Positions 38,553-47,769 of a stretch of DNA of 64,000 bases are shown one piece after another. The first letter of the stretch is position 1. The number at the start of each line of letters is the position of its first letter. Below the pieces are notes generated by a model, which was given only the letters and a program-made list of their open reading frames with translations, searched no databases and was not told the origin of the DNA. The position numbers and the translations under genes are program-made. The stretch comes from Saccharospirillum sp. GTDB lineage: Bacteria > Pseudomonadota > Gammaproteobacteria > Pseudomonadales > Natronospirillaceae. The DNA lies in the NCBI GenBank assembly GCA_018402545.1, contig JAGYIL010000003.1, positions 62,001-126,000 on the forward strand, given 5' to 3'.

Positions 38553-40070
38553 ATGCAAATCAACAGTGAGAGCCTGAGATTCATTCTCGGCATTAAAGTC
38601 AAACAACACCGCCAGGCGGCCGGGTTATCGCTCAAGCAACTGGGCGAGCGAACCTCACTGTCCATTTCCTATCTGAGTGAAATCGAAAAGGGTAAGAAGT
38701 ACCCCAAACCGGAAAAAATCATTCAACTGGCCCAGGGGCTAGGCGTTTCCTTTGACGAGCTGGTGTCGCTGCAGCTGGATGACGAGTTGAACCCGGTTAC
38801 CGCCCTGCTGAACTCTCCCTTGTTCAACGACTTCCCGCTGAAACAGTTTGGCATTGGCCTCTCGGATGTGTTCGATCTGGTGACCGATTCGCCCAGCAAG
38901 GCAGGCGCCTTCGTTCGTACACTGCTCGAAATTGGCCGGGGCTACGACATGCAGGTCGAACATTTCCTGCTGGCATCGCTGCGCTCTTATCAGAAGATGC
39001 ATCTGAACTACTTTGAAGAAATCGAAGGCCAGGCAGAGGCTTTTCGAACGCAATTCGCCTCAGCCGAGCCGGTGATCAGCCTTGCCTGGCTGGAGTCCCT
39101 GCTGTTGGAGCAGTACCAGTGCCGAGTGATTTACGACGATTTTTCCGCCACACCCGAACTGCAAACGCTGCGCTCGCTCTGCGTTTCACCCGGCAAACTC
39201 GTGGTCAATTCCCGGTTGATGCCGCAACAGCAAAAGTTCGTACTGGCCAAGGAGATAGGCTACCGCTTCCTCGAACTGGAGGAGCGGGCGCTAACGTCTT
39301 CCTGGATCAAGGTAGAGTCCTTTGAACAGGTGCATAACAACTTCAGAGCATCCTACTTTGCCGGCGCCTTGCTGATTCCCGAAATGGCACTGCTGACCGA
39401 CCTGAAAGCCTGGCTGGCCAACAAAACCTTTGACGGCGATGCGCTTAACCGAATGATGGACCAGTACGACGCGACCCCCGAAATGTTCGTATACCGCATG
39501 TCGCAACTGATGCCCCACCACCTCGGCCTGCACAAAATGCACTATATGCGCCTGCACAACAAAGCCGGCGTCGACAAGTTCCACATTGCCAAGGAACTGA
39601 ACACCACCACCGTCTTCACACCCCGCGGCATCGGCCCGAGCGAACACCACTGCCGGCGCTGGGTCGCCATCGGCTTGCTCAACGAAGTTGGCGAACGCCA
39701 GGCAGCCGGAGAAGCCCCTAAACTGGCCATCGCCGCACAACGCAGCCATTTCATTGCCCAAAACCAGACCTTCTTCAACATCGCCGTCGTGCGCCCCTTG
39801 TCACTGGGGCAAAACAGCAACACCGGCATGGCGCTCGGGTTCTTGATGGACGAGCGATTCAATGACACCGTAGCCTTCAGTGAAGACCCGTCCGTCCCAC
39901 AAATGGACGTTCACGAAACCTGCGAGCGCTGCCCGCTGACCGATTGCGCCAGCCGCGTCGCCGAGCCAACCCTTCACATCAGCCAACAACAGCAACTCGA
40001 CCGGGAGCAAGCCTTGCAGACCTATCTGGATCACCACCAAGCTCAATCAACGCTGCAGGATTCGCACTAA
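38553..40070 (+). CDS. XRE-family regulator with degenerate IrrE-like and ScfR-type C-terminal domains
   Basis: A 505-aa regulator from the ATG at 38553, which has GGAAGGG just upstream; an in-frame start at 38442 lies before the likely promoter. Residues about 8-65 are an XRE helix-turn-helix (AGLSLKQLGERTSLSISYLSEIEKGKKYP). The middle resembles ImmA/IrrE but lacks HExxH (it reads AKEIGYRF). The C-terminus carries a cysteine cluster, CERCPLTDC, like the DUF2083 part of short-chain fatty-acyl regulators (ScfR, RamB). Its TAA directly abuts the minC ATG with no gap. Confidence 0.82.
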   Translation: MQINSESLRFILGIKVKQHRQAAGLSLKQLGERTSLSISYLSEIEKGKKYPKPEKIIQLAQGLGVSFDELVSLQLDDELNPVTALLNSPLFNDFPLKQFGIGLSDVFDLVTDSPSKAGAFVRTLLEIGRGYDMQVEHFLLASLRSYQKMHLNYFEEIEGQAEAFRTQFASAEPVISLAWLESLLLEQYQCRVIYDDFSATPELQTLRSLCVSPGKLVVNSRLMPQQQKFVLAKEIGYRFLELEERALTSSWIKVESFEQVHNNFRASYFAGALLIPEMALLTDLKAWLANKTFDGDALNRMMDQYDATPEMFVYRMSQLMPHHLGLHKMHYMRLHNKAGVDKFHIAKELNTTTVFTPRGIGPSEHHCRRWVAIGLLNEVGERQAAGEAPKLAIAAQRSHFIAQNQTFFNIAVVRPLSLGQNSNTGMALGFLMDERFNDTVAFSEDPSVPQMDVHETCERCPLTDCASRVAEPTLHISQQQQLDREQALQTYLDHHQAQSTLQDSH

Positions 40071-40751
40071 ATGACAGACACAAAGCCCATGACTGTGCGC
40101 GCACGCATGTTGCCCATTCAACGCCTGATCATCGACGACCTTGACCCATCAGGCTTTGCGCAGAGACTGACTGAAAAGCTGGAACAGGCACCTGCCCTCT
40201 TCAACCGGGCACCGGTAGCCCTTGATGTAGGCGCCGTGCTCACCGAACTGACTGATAGTACCCTGCAACAGATGTTGGATTTCGCCCGCGAACAGCGCCT
40301 GGTCGTGTTCGCCCTGGCCGGCCCAAAAGACACCCTGACCCCCTGGTGCGAACGATTCAACCTGGCCTGGGTAGACGATAAAGACCGGGCAACCCGGGCA
40401 AGCAAAGCCGAAGCGGCCGTTACCGGGCTGGAAACCCAGGTTATTCGCCAGCCCGTGCGTTCAGGCCAGCAAATATATGCGCGTGGCGCTCACTTACTGA
40501 TCATGAACCAGGTCAGTTCCGGTGCCGAAGTCATCGCCGATGGCAGTATTCACGTTTACGGCGCGCTGCGCGGTCGTGCAATGGCCGGGGTTCAAGGCGA
40601 TACGTTAGCCGAGATTGTCTGCCAGAACCTTGATGCCGACTTGCTGGCGATCGCTGGTAATTATCAGGTTCGGGATGATTTGAATGCGGAACCAAACCGA
40701 CCGACTCGGGTCAGGTTGGAAAACGAGCAGTTGGTGATCGAGCAGTTTTAG
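40071..40751 (+). CDS. minC: Septum site-determining protein MinC
   Basis: MinC inhibits FtsZ polymerisation away from midcell. At 226 aa it has an N-terminal FtsZ-inhibiting domain and a C-terminal beta-helix that binds MinD (RSGQQIYARGAHLLIMNQV ... DGSIHVYGALRGRAMAG). The ATG immediately follows the regulator's stop, so translation may be coupled. Unusually, minD is not directly downstream: 320 bp containing a palindromic repeat intervene. Confidence 0.95.
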   Translation: MTDTKPMTVRARMLPIQRLIIDDLDPSGFAQRLTEKLEQAPALFNRAPVALDVGAVLTELTDSTLQQMLDFAREQRLVVFALAGPKDTLTPWCERFNLAWVDDKDRATRASKAEAAVTGLETQVIRQPVRSGQQIYARGAHLLIMNQVSSGAEVIADGSIHVYGALRGRAMAGVQGDTLAEIVCQNLDADLLAIAGNYQVRDDLNAEPNRPTRVRLENEQLVIEQF

Positions 40752-40781
40752 AAATAGTAATGCGCTACTGAATCAAGTGCG

Positions 40782-40884
40782 GGGCACTGGGTGTGACTGG
40801 CTGGGGTAGTCTGAGGCATGGATGCCGAAGCCTAGGCCCCATGGACGGGTTCACGCCGACCCCAGCCGGTCATACCCAGTGCCC
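40782..40884. repeat. Branched palindromic repeat, family A, copy 2 (inverted orientation)
   Basis: A 103-bp element between minC and minD. The outer stem GGGCACTGGGTGTGACTGG / CCGGTCATACCCAGTGCCC pairs over 25 bp with two mismatches, and its sequence is unrelated to the stems of copies 1 and 3. The inside repeats the conserved core in reverse complement (CCATGGACGGGTTCACGCC) and a variable hairpin GGCA-TGGA-TGCC. Confidence 0.9.
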
Positions 40885-41071
40885 TAAACGGACTTCCGGC
40901 ACCCAGGCGAAAGTTGCGGTCTCTTGCAGTAGGTTGTAAGCCTCTGAGACACTGACAGGCAACATCATGAAGTTCCTACACTGAGATAGATTGGCCGGTG
41001 CCGGTAAAAAAGCGGATAATCCCGCCTAAGCTATTTCAGCCAACTGTCTAACGTAAAAAGGAAGCGTCATC

Positions 41072-41881
41072 TTGGCAAAGATCGTTGTCATCACCTCCGG
41101 CAAGGGCGGCGTCGGTAAAACCACCTCCAGTGCCGCCATCAGTATGGGCCTGGCGTTGCGCGGCCATAAAACCGTTGTTATTGACTTTGACATCGGCCTG
41201 CGCAACCTGGATATCATCATGAACTGCGAACGCCGCGTCGTGTTCGACTTCGTCAACGTCATTCAGCAGGAAGCCAGCCTCAACCAGGCCCTGATCAAAG
41301 ACAAGCGTTGCGACAACCTATATATCTTGCCTGCGTCCCAGACCCGCGACAAAGACGCCCTGACCAAAGAAGGCGTGAAAAAGGTACTGGACGACCTGGC
41401 CGAACAGTTCGAATACATTGTCTGCGACTCCCCGGCCGGCATCGAGCAAGGCGCACAAATGGCGCTTTATTACGCCGATGAAGCCATTGTCGTAACCAAC
41501 CCCGAAGTCTCCTCAGTGCGGGATTCCGACCGCATTCTGGGCATACTGCAAAGCAAAAGCTTCCGTGCCGAGAACAATCAGCCGCCGGTTCGCGAACACC
41601 TGCTGATCACCCGCTTCGACCCCGAACGGGTCGCCCGGGGCGACATGCTGGATGTACCCGATATCGAAGAAATTCTGGCCATCCCCTTGCTCGGTATCAT
41701 CCCTGAAAGCCAGGCCGTACTGAATGCATCCAACAAAGGCATGCCGGTGGTTCTGGACGAAAAAAGCGATGCCGGCCAGGCTTATCTGGACACCGTGGCC
41801 CGATTCCTCGGCGAAGACAAACCGCACCGGTTCCTGGAAGCCCAGCGCAAAGGCTTCCTGAAACGCGTCTTTGGAGGCTGA
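41072..41881 (+). CDS. minD: Septum site-determining ATPase MinD
   Basis: MinD is a membrane-cycling ATPase that recruits MinC and is driven off by MinE. At 269 aa it has the deviant Walker A GKGGVGKTT (residues 10-18), the switch DFDIGLRNLD, and a C-terminal amphipathic targeting helix (RKGFLKRVFGG). Translation begins with TTG at 41072, with AAAAAGGAAG about 8 bases upstream; no better in-frame ATG precedes the Walker motif. It ends 1 bp before minE. Confidence 0.96.
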   Translation: MAKIVVITSGKGGVGKTTSSAAISMGLALRGHKTVVIDFDIGLRNLDIIMNCERRVVFDFVNVIQQEASLNQALIKDKRCDNLYILPASQTRDKDALTKEGVKKVLDDLAEQFEYIVCDSPAGIEQGAQMALYYADEAIVVTNPEVSSVRDSDRILGILQSKSFRAENNQPPVREHLLITRFDPERVARGDMLDVPDIEEILAIPLLGIIPESQAVLNASNKGMPVVLDEKSDAGQAYLDTVARFLGEDKPHRFLEAQRKGFLKRVFGG

Positions 41882-41882
41882 G

Positions 41883-42137
41883 ATGTCAATTTTTGACTTG
41901 TTCAGAGACAACAGCAAAACGCCCAAGTCAGCGCATGTAGCCAAAGAGCGGTTAAAGGTCATCGTCGCCCACGAACGCCACCAGCGAAACGCGCCCGACT
42001 ACCTGCCCGCTTTACAGCGCGACATCATGGATGTTATCCGGAAATACGTCGACATCGGCCCGGAACAGCTCCAGGTCGATATCAATGAAGAAGGGAATTA
42101 CTCAATACTGGAAGTGAACGTTAATTTACCCAAGTAG
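41883..42137 (+). CDS. minE: Cell division topological specificity factor MinE
   Basis: MinE stimulates MinD ATPase and sets the pole-to-pole oscillation. At 84 aa from the ATG at 41883 (GGAGG 6 bases upstream, within the end of minD). The N-terminal membrane/MinD-binding part includes MSIFDLF and AKERLKVIVAHER; the C-terminal dimer domain includes YLPALQRDIMDVIRKYV. It is co-transcribed with minD. Confidence 0.96.
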   Translation: MSIFDLFRDNSKTPKSAHVAKERLKVIVAHERHQRNAPDYLPALQRDIMDVIRKYVDIGPEQLQVDINEEGNYSILEVNVNLPK

Positions 42138-42190
42138 AGCAGGTTTGCCTCAAGTCTAGGAGGCGAATTTTACTGATTTGCCAGTGGTCC

Positions 42191-42303
42191 GTGCCACGCA
42201 CGGGGTACACCTATCCGGGGTCGGCGTGAACCCGTCCATGGGGCCTAGACTGAAGCATCCATGCTTCAGACTACCCCGGATAGGTGCACCCCGCACCCGA
42301 CAC
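42191..42303. repeat. Branched palindromic repeat, family A, copy 3
   Basis: A 113-bp element between the convergent minE and trxB genes. The outer arms (ending ACACCTATCCGGGG and starting CCCCGGATAGGTG) pair over about 23 bp plus a looser base. Inside are the conserved core GGCGTGAACCCGTCCATGG and a variable hairpin CTGAAGCAT-CC-ATGCTTCAG. Same orientation as copy 1. Here it could also act as a terminator for both genes. Confidence 0.9.
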
Positions 42304-42349
42304 TCACTTGAGTGCAACTTTCAAATGTTAAACCCTGCAACAACCAAAC

Positions 42350-43351
<1,002 letters not shown>

Positions 43352-43487
43352 TCAAACTGCGCTAAGGATGGTGGTTTCACCCGCCAAATCAACCCCGGCG
43401 GCGCTATGGCCGCGATAATAAATGACAATGAAGGAGGTTGATTGGCAGTTATGCCTACTTGAAGACGGTTAACCGACGTACACAGGG

Positions 43488-44312
43488 TTAACCAAAAATG
43501 GTCGCCAGAGCGATCACGACCATCCACAGCACCTGAGCGCGCTTAACCAGCGCCAGAACATCTTCAGGCCGCTGGGCATCCGGGTTTTCGGGAAGCGATA
43601 CCTTCAGAGAGGTCTCTAACAGCGCCCGGTCAACCAGCTCAAAGTCCCGTATACGCCGCAGCCAGATGGCAAAGCTCTGCGAGAAATCACCCACCAGCGC
43701 CAGTGACAGCGTTAATAGGCGAGCCGGAATCCAGTTGATGGCATGGTGAACCTGAACCGCCAGAGAGGCAGCCGAACTGGATTCAGAAGGCATTTGCAGC
43801 AAAATAGACCGAGCGTACCTAACCAGTACCACCAGCAAGACCCCGGGCGCACCGAAGGCAACAAACCAGAATAGGGCCACAAAGAACCGCTCAAGCAACT
43901 GATAAGCCAGGCTAAGGTTCAGTGCGTCATCCATCTGCGACGGCCCACCCTCATACAGCCCTTCTGGTAAATCAAAGGTCTCAACCGCCAGCTCATAGGC
44001 CCGCTCGGTATCTCCGTCAATTTGATGCTGCCTGTAAAGCTTGAGCTGATCAGCCTGATCACCCGAACCAAACACCAGTACCAGACTGCCAAACCCGACC
44101 AAAAACGTCACCAGCCAATGGTCAAACCAGCCTAGAATGGCCGCCAACAGCACAACCGGCACGGCAATAACCAGACAGTACACCCAGACACTGCCACCCA
44201 AGCGAGCAAAGACCTGATCCAGGGGGCGAGCCAGCATTTCCCGCCCCGGCATCCGGCTTCCCGACAAACTCAGCGACACCAACCAGGCCAGAATAGCCGC
44301 CAGAAAGGTCAT
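43488..44312 (-). CDS. ampE: AmpE-like inner-membrane protein
   Basis: A 274-aa membrane protein with about four hydrophobic segments (2-18, 40-62, 66-86 and 140-162) plus a C-terminal one. The pattern FWFVAFGAPGVLLV, with NWIPARLLTLSLALVGDF, matches the AmpE/CobD-like family linked to AmpD and beta-lactamase signalling. In pseudomonads ampDE lies near pilA-pilBCD, which fits this position, but ampD and nadC are missing here. GGAG lies about 8 bases before the ATG. Confidence 0.72.
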   Translation of the reverse strand: MTFLAAILAWLVSLSLSGSRMPGREMLARPLDQVFARLGGSVWVYCLVIAVPVVLLAAILGWFDHWLVTFLVGFGSLVLVFGSGDQADQLKLYRQHQIDGDTERAYELAVETFDLPEGLYEGGPSQMDDALNLSLAYQLLERFFVALFWFVAFGAPGVLLVVLVRYARSILLQMPSESSSAASLAVQVHHAINWIPARLLTLSLALVGDFSQSFAIWLRRIRDFELVDRALLETSLKVSLPENPDAQRPEDVLALVKRAQVLWMVVIALATIFG

Positions 44313-44395
44313 TGTTGCGTCTCCATCCGTAAAGTGGGTTCAGGTTAACACCCGAAGGAGCTCCAGAACAATTTACAACTCATACGACCTCAGCC

Positions 44396-45286
44396 TCAGC
44401 CGTGCTGTTCCAACATCTTGAAGAAAACGGCTTCCAGCGAGACAAGAGGTTTCACTTCCAGCAACTGACCTTGCTGACCATTCAAGCGTCCCAGCCAATC
44501 GGGAAGATCCTGTTGCGATACTTGCACCTCATACTCACCCGGGCGCACAGCCTGCCCCTCGGTGATGGCATCACTCTGGTATCGCACCAGAAACTCATTG
44601 GCGTGTTCGGCCATCAATTCCCGTGGCGACTGAGTGGTCAGCAGGCGTCCCTGGTTGATAAAACCAAAGCGGTCAGCAATCCGCTCTACGTCGTGCAGTA
44701 CATGAGACGTAAAGAAAATAGCCCCACCCTGCTGCTTGTACTCCTGCAGAATATCGACCACATCCTTGCGCCCTACCGGATCCAACCCCGACAAGGGCTC
44801 ATCCAGCACCAGCAATTTCGGCTCAACCACCATGGCATGTGCTAGCGCAACTCGTTGCACGTTGCCCTTTGAGAGCTGACGAATCTTGCGCTTGGCGTTG
44901 CCGGCAACAGAAAACCGCTCAAGCCAGTACATGCACCACTCAAGCTCGTCTGCCCGCTTGATGCCATACATCCGCAAGGCAGTTTTAAGAATATCCAGTG
45001 GCGTAAACTGCTCATACAACGCAGCGGCCTCCGGTAAATAGGCTACTTTCTGGCGACTGCTGGCCTGGCGTGCGGATTGGCCAAACAAGCGTACCTCACC
45101 CTCATAATCGCTGATGATATCGAGCAGAATCTTAATGGTAGTCGACTTCCCGGCGCCGTTAGGGCCCACGAACCCGAAGACTTCGCCTTCCTCGATGGAA
45201 AAAGATACCGACTTCAGAGCCTCAACCGTCTGGCGACGCTTAGTGAAAGTTTTCGAGACCGATTGAAATTCCAGAATAGCAGTCAT
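44396..45286 (-). CDS. ABC transporter ATPase of the pilin-linked cassette
   Basis: A 296-aa ABC ATPase. Walker A is GPNGAGKST (about residues 40-48), the signature is degenerate (LSKGNVQRV in place of LSGGQ), Walker B is LLVLDEP, and the H-loop is in FFTSHVLHDVE. About 90 extra C-terminal residues follow, as in ABC-2 exporter ATPases. It overlaps the preceding gene by 4 bp (ATGA). By gene neighbourhood it may be the counterpart of Myxococcus PilH, an ABC ATPase needed for pili; this is inference. Confidence 0.9.
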   Translation of the reverse strand: MTAILEFQSVSKTFTKRRQTVEALKSVSFSIEEGEVFGFVGPNGAGKSTTIKILLDIISDYEGEVRLFGQSARQASSRQKVAYLPEAAALYEQFTPLDILKTALRMYGIKRADELEWCMYWLERFSVAGNAKRKIRQLSKGNVQRVALAHAMVVEPKLLVLDEPLSGLDPVGRKDVVDILQEYKQQGGAIFFTSHVLHDVERIADRFGFINQGRLLTTQSPRELMAEHANEFLVRYQSDAITEGQAVRPGEYEVQVSQQDLPDWLGRLNGQQGQLLEVKPLVSLEAVFFKMLEQHG

Positions 45287-46137
45287 TGTGGGCGCTCGAC
45301 TCCTTGAATAGTTAGCTGGCGTAACTTGAATTGACCATCAACAAACTCATAACCAACGCCTAACGGATCTACAGGATAAGCGTCAAGAATGCCTTTATCT
45401 AGCAATGCTTGAGGCACCTTCAACTCCTCGCCATATTCCTGCTCATAAACAGAATGTGCTTCTTGCAGTGTAACCAACCCTTCTAAACGCACTATCCTTT
45501 TCTGTAATGAGTCTACTAAAGATTTGCTAGTAGTCTGCTTTCTTTGCTCTTCAAGATAGGCGATCGCCGCTGACACGTCATTCAGTTCTTCTGTAGCGAT
45601 CATAATTGAAAACCGGCGAATAGAACTCGCGTTGAACTCATCTCGATCAGCAGCTATTTCCAACCCTTTCTGAGCCGCTTGGATGTCTCGCGAAAAAAAG
45701 TATTTATTGAATCCATACAAAAAAGGAGGCAAAAAATCCCAATGACGACACTCTGCCGCTGCCCATAGAGTTTCATTTGCCTCTTGGCTTGCTCCTGCCC
45801 AAGCAAGAATAGCATTCGCCAGATAATAATTATCTTCGTGACAAGCGTTTAAGTCGGTTACAACTTGATGCGCTCTAAGTAGATATCGACCATCTATAGT
45901 CCCGGTTGCAGGATTAATCTCCATTCCAGTTGCGGCCAACCGAATTGTTTCAACGTTCGCTGCCAGATAACGATCTCCCATGTACAGCAGCAACTGCAAA
46001 GGTGCTGTCACTACAACCCGGTCTTCGGGTGGAGCACCACTGGTAGATTCCCATCTAGGGCCATAAATGACAAATAAAGAATATGTTAAAAAAGATCCAA
46101 GAAACAGCCAAAGCGACCATTGACGCATCACTTTCAT
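45283..46137 (-). CDS. Membrane-anchored TPR-like protein in the ABC cassette
   Basis: A 284-aa protein. One N-terminal TM (about residues 7-25) is followed by a periplasmic helical region with repeat-like alanine-rich helices (about 95-230, e.g. ANAILAWAGASQEANETLW and AAQKGLEIAADRDEF). I do not recognise a family. The tight arrangement, 1 bp after the permease and overlapping the ATPase, implies an accessory subunit. Sampled lines are about 40% GC, against about 55% in ampE. A role like Myxococcus PilG is possible but unproven. Confidence 0.75.
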   Translation of the reverse strand: MKVMRQWSLWLFLGSFLTYSLFVIYGPRWESTSGAPPEDRVVVTAPLQLLLYMGDRYLAANVETIRLAATGMEINPATGTIDGRYLLRAHQVVTDLNACHEDNYYLANAILAWAGASQEANETLWAAAECRHWDFLPPFLYGFNKYFFSRDIQAAQKGLEIAADRDEFNASSIRRFSIMIATEELNDVSAAIAYLEEQRKQTTSKSLVDSLQKRIVRLEGLVTLQEAHSVYEQEYGEELKVPQALLDKGILDAYPVDPLGVGYEFVDGQFKLRQLTIQGVERPQ

Positions 46138-46138
46138 A

Positions 46139-46933
46139 TCAATCTAACCTGCGGCGTTTAAAAAGAAACATCGCCAGACTCAGCACCGCGATACAAAAGA
46201 AGGTCACAGAAATTAATCCGATCCCAAAATTAGCGGGCAAGTTGGACACATCATCATATAATGCAATGTGCCGCATATCCAATGCACCAAGATCAGGTAA
46301 AATAATTCGAATCAAGCTTAAGGTGCTACGATACTCTTCCTGCCTTTCTACTATAATAATATTTCCACTCAACAGGTCCAATATAGCTCCGTACGATCGA
46401 GCAACAATGGCAAAACCAATGGTACCTAACAGCACAAATCCTGGTGTCTTGGCTACCACAGCTAGTAAAAGTGACACAGAGGCAATGACCAAAATGTCCA
46501 GCGCGACGAAGCACACTGCCATCCAGTATTCTAGCCCTACCGATACCGGCCTCGATTGGTCATAGGTCGATTCAACAAAAGCAACAAGCACCTGAAGTAA
46601 TAGCGCACCAAATAGCAAGGTTGCCAGAGCAATTGAGAAAACTGCCATAAACCGAGAAATAATGAAACGTGCACGATCAAACGGGTAAGACAGTGAATAA
46701 AGAAAATATCGCCGCTCAAACTCCTTGGAAATAAGATCTTGAAACAAAAGCGCAATCAACAGTGGGAGGCTTAGTTTCAAAAAAGACAATCCAATATCCA
46801 TGGCCACAGTAGCTGGTTGGCGACCACTAAACTGCGAAGCACCGTAGGCCACCCCAATAAGCAATAGATAAAAAGAGATGACAATTACTTGATACCTAGA
46901 ACGCCATGCAATCAATAGACTTAATCGATACAT
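46139..46933 (-). CDS. ABC-2 type transporter permease of the pilin-linked cassette
   Basis: A 264-aa protein with six predicted membrane segments (about residues 14-30, 46-64, 90-115, 130-160, 165-185 and 232-255). The cytoplasmic-side motif SKEFERRYFLYSLSYPFDRARFIISRF sits after the second segment, typical of ABC-2 permeases. It is followed 1 bp later by the TPR-like gene. It is AT-rich (24 of 60 bases G/C in one counted line). Substrate not evident; its position after the short pilins suggests a PilI-like role. Confidence 0.82.
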   Translation of the reverse strand: MYRLSLLIAWRSRYQVIVISFYLLLIGVAYGASQFSGRQPATVAMDIGLSFLKLSLPLLIALLFQDLISKEFERRYFLYSLSYPFDRARFIISRFMAVFSIALATLLFGALLLQVLVAFVESTYDQSRPVSVGLEYWMAVCFVALDILVIASVSLLLAVVAKTPGFVLLGTIGFAIVARSYGAILDLLSGNIIIVERQEEYRSTLSLIRIILPDLGALDMRHIALYDDVSNLPANFGIGLISVTFFCIAVLSLAMFLFKRRRLD

Positions 46934-47019
46934 CTAATAGCAATCCTGACTAATATGAATTCACTTTAATCCCCAACCCATCTACCTGGAGCACTTAAAT
47001 CAACTGAGATTACAATAGC

Positions 47020-47196
47020 TCACTTCCTGGCAGCCACCAGCAAAACGATTAAATTTTTCGCATCGCTATGTGCTGATGCTTCACGGGCATTCCCCCTATA
47101 TTCTGAGAACGCGGGTATAGCAATCGCAACGAGCACACCAATGATACCTACTACAATCATTAACTCTAACAAAGTAAACCCGCTTTCCTTTGTCAT
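47020..47196 (-). CDS. Short type IV prepilin, second copy (58 aa)
   Basis: A gene too small for ordinary ORF thresholds. It reads MTKESG followed by [13 protein letters not shown], so it has a prepilin peptidase site after G6, phenylalanine +1 and glutamate +5. The mature part is only 52 residues and consists of the N-terminal pilin helix (F24, Y27, R28 conserved), ending ...LLVAARK. There is no globular head. It shares 27 of 52 mature residues with the first short pilin. It lies after a terminator and 86 bp before the ABC permease. Confidence 0.9.
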   Translation of the reverse strand: MTKESGFTLLELMIVVGIIGVLVAIAIPAFSEYRGNAREASAHSDAKNLIVLLVAARK

Positions 47197-47211
47197 ATTT
47201 CATTCTCTCAT

Positions 47212-47246
47212 AAAAAAAGGGCACGCTTCACTCATGAAACGCACCC
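47212..47246 (-). terminator. Intrinsic terminator between the secreted protein and the second short pilin
   Basis: On the minus strand GGGTGCGTTTCA pairs with TGAAGCGTGCCC (12 pairs, three of them G-T) around a TGAG loop and is followed by seven T. It lies 37 bp after the 153-aa gene and 15 bp before the second pilin start. It would limit transcription of the second pilin and the ABC cassette relative to the first pilin. Confidence 0.85.
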
Positions 47247-47283
47247 CTCTGGAGCTCAAGTGGTTAGACCACTACCATTTAGA

Positions 47284-47745
47284 TTAATTGAAAATCTCAA
47301 TGGCACCCAGGTTATCAATCGTGCAGTTACCTTCCAAAGGAGCTTGCTGCACTGAACCACCAGTGCTTGACGCTGCGTAGCCTGTGTACGACAGCTCAAC
47401 GGTTACGTCTTCACCAGCTGTTGTACAGGTAGAGACGTTCCATACTGGGTCAGCCGGATCGCCGCTGAAATTCTCGCAGGTAATAGTGCGAGTAGCACGC
47501 TGACCAGCTTCATGGCATGTACCAATATCAATGGCGTTATTTACTTCTTCACACTCAAAGGCTGCAACAACATCTGAAGACAAGCTAACTCTTACCTGCT
47601 CACCCAAAAGGACACAGTCTTGTGTAGCACCACCATCCTCTGGCCCGATAGTTTCACCTGTACTGATTTCTATCGCTTCTGCAAAGGCAAAAGAACTGAC
47701 TGCCGAGAAAGTCACGGCAACAACTGTAGCTAGAATTTTGTTCAT
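47284..47745 (-). CDS. Secreted six-cysteine protein, putative detached pilin head (PilA-C-like)
   Basis: A 153-aa protein with a Sec signal peptide (residues 1-22, cut near AFA-EA) and no prepilin motif. The mature part is beta-prone, rich in Thr/Ser/Val, with six cysteines (44, 65, 77, 90, 107, 141), enough for three disulfides. The C-terminal part (ELSYTGYAASSTGGSV ... GNCTIDNLG) resembles the ends of full-length type IV pilins. It starts 24 bp after the first short pilin with GGAG upstream. I infer that it is the separate globular partner of the short pilin, as geopilin domain 2 is in Geobacter. No homology search was possible. Confidence 0.7.
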   Translation of the reverse strand: MNKILATVVAVTFSAVSSFAFAEAIEISTGETIGPEDGGATQDCVLLGEQVRVSLSSDVVAAFECEEVNNAIDIGTCHEAGQRATRTITCENFSGDPADPVWNVSTCTTAGEDVTVELSYTGYAASSTGGSVQQAPLEGNCTIDNLGAIEIFN

Positions 47746-47769
47746 TTCAATTCTCCAAAAATCAGTTTA

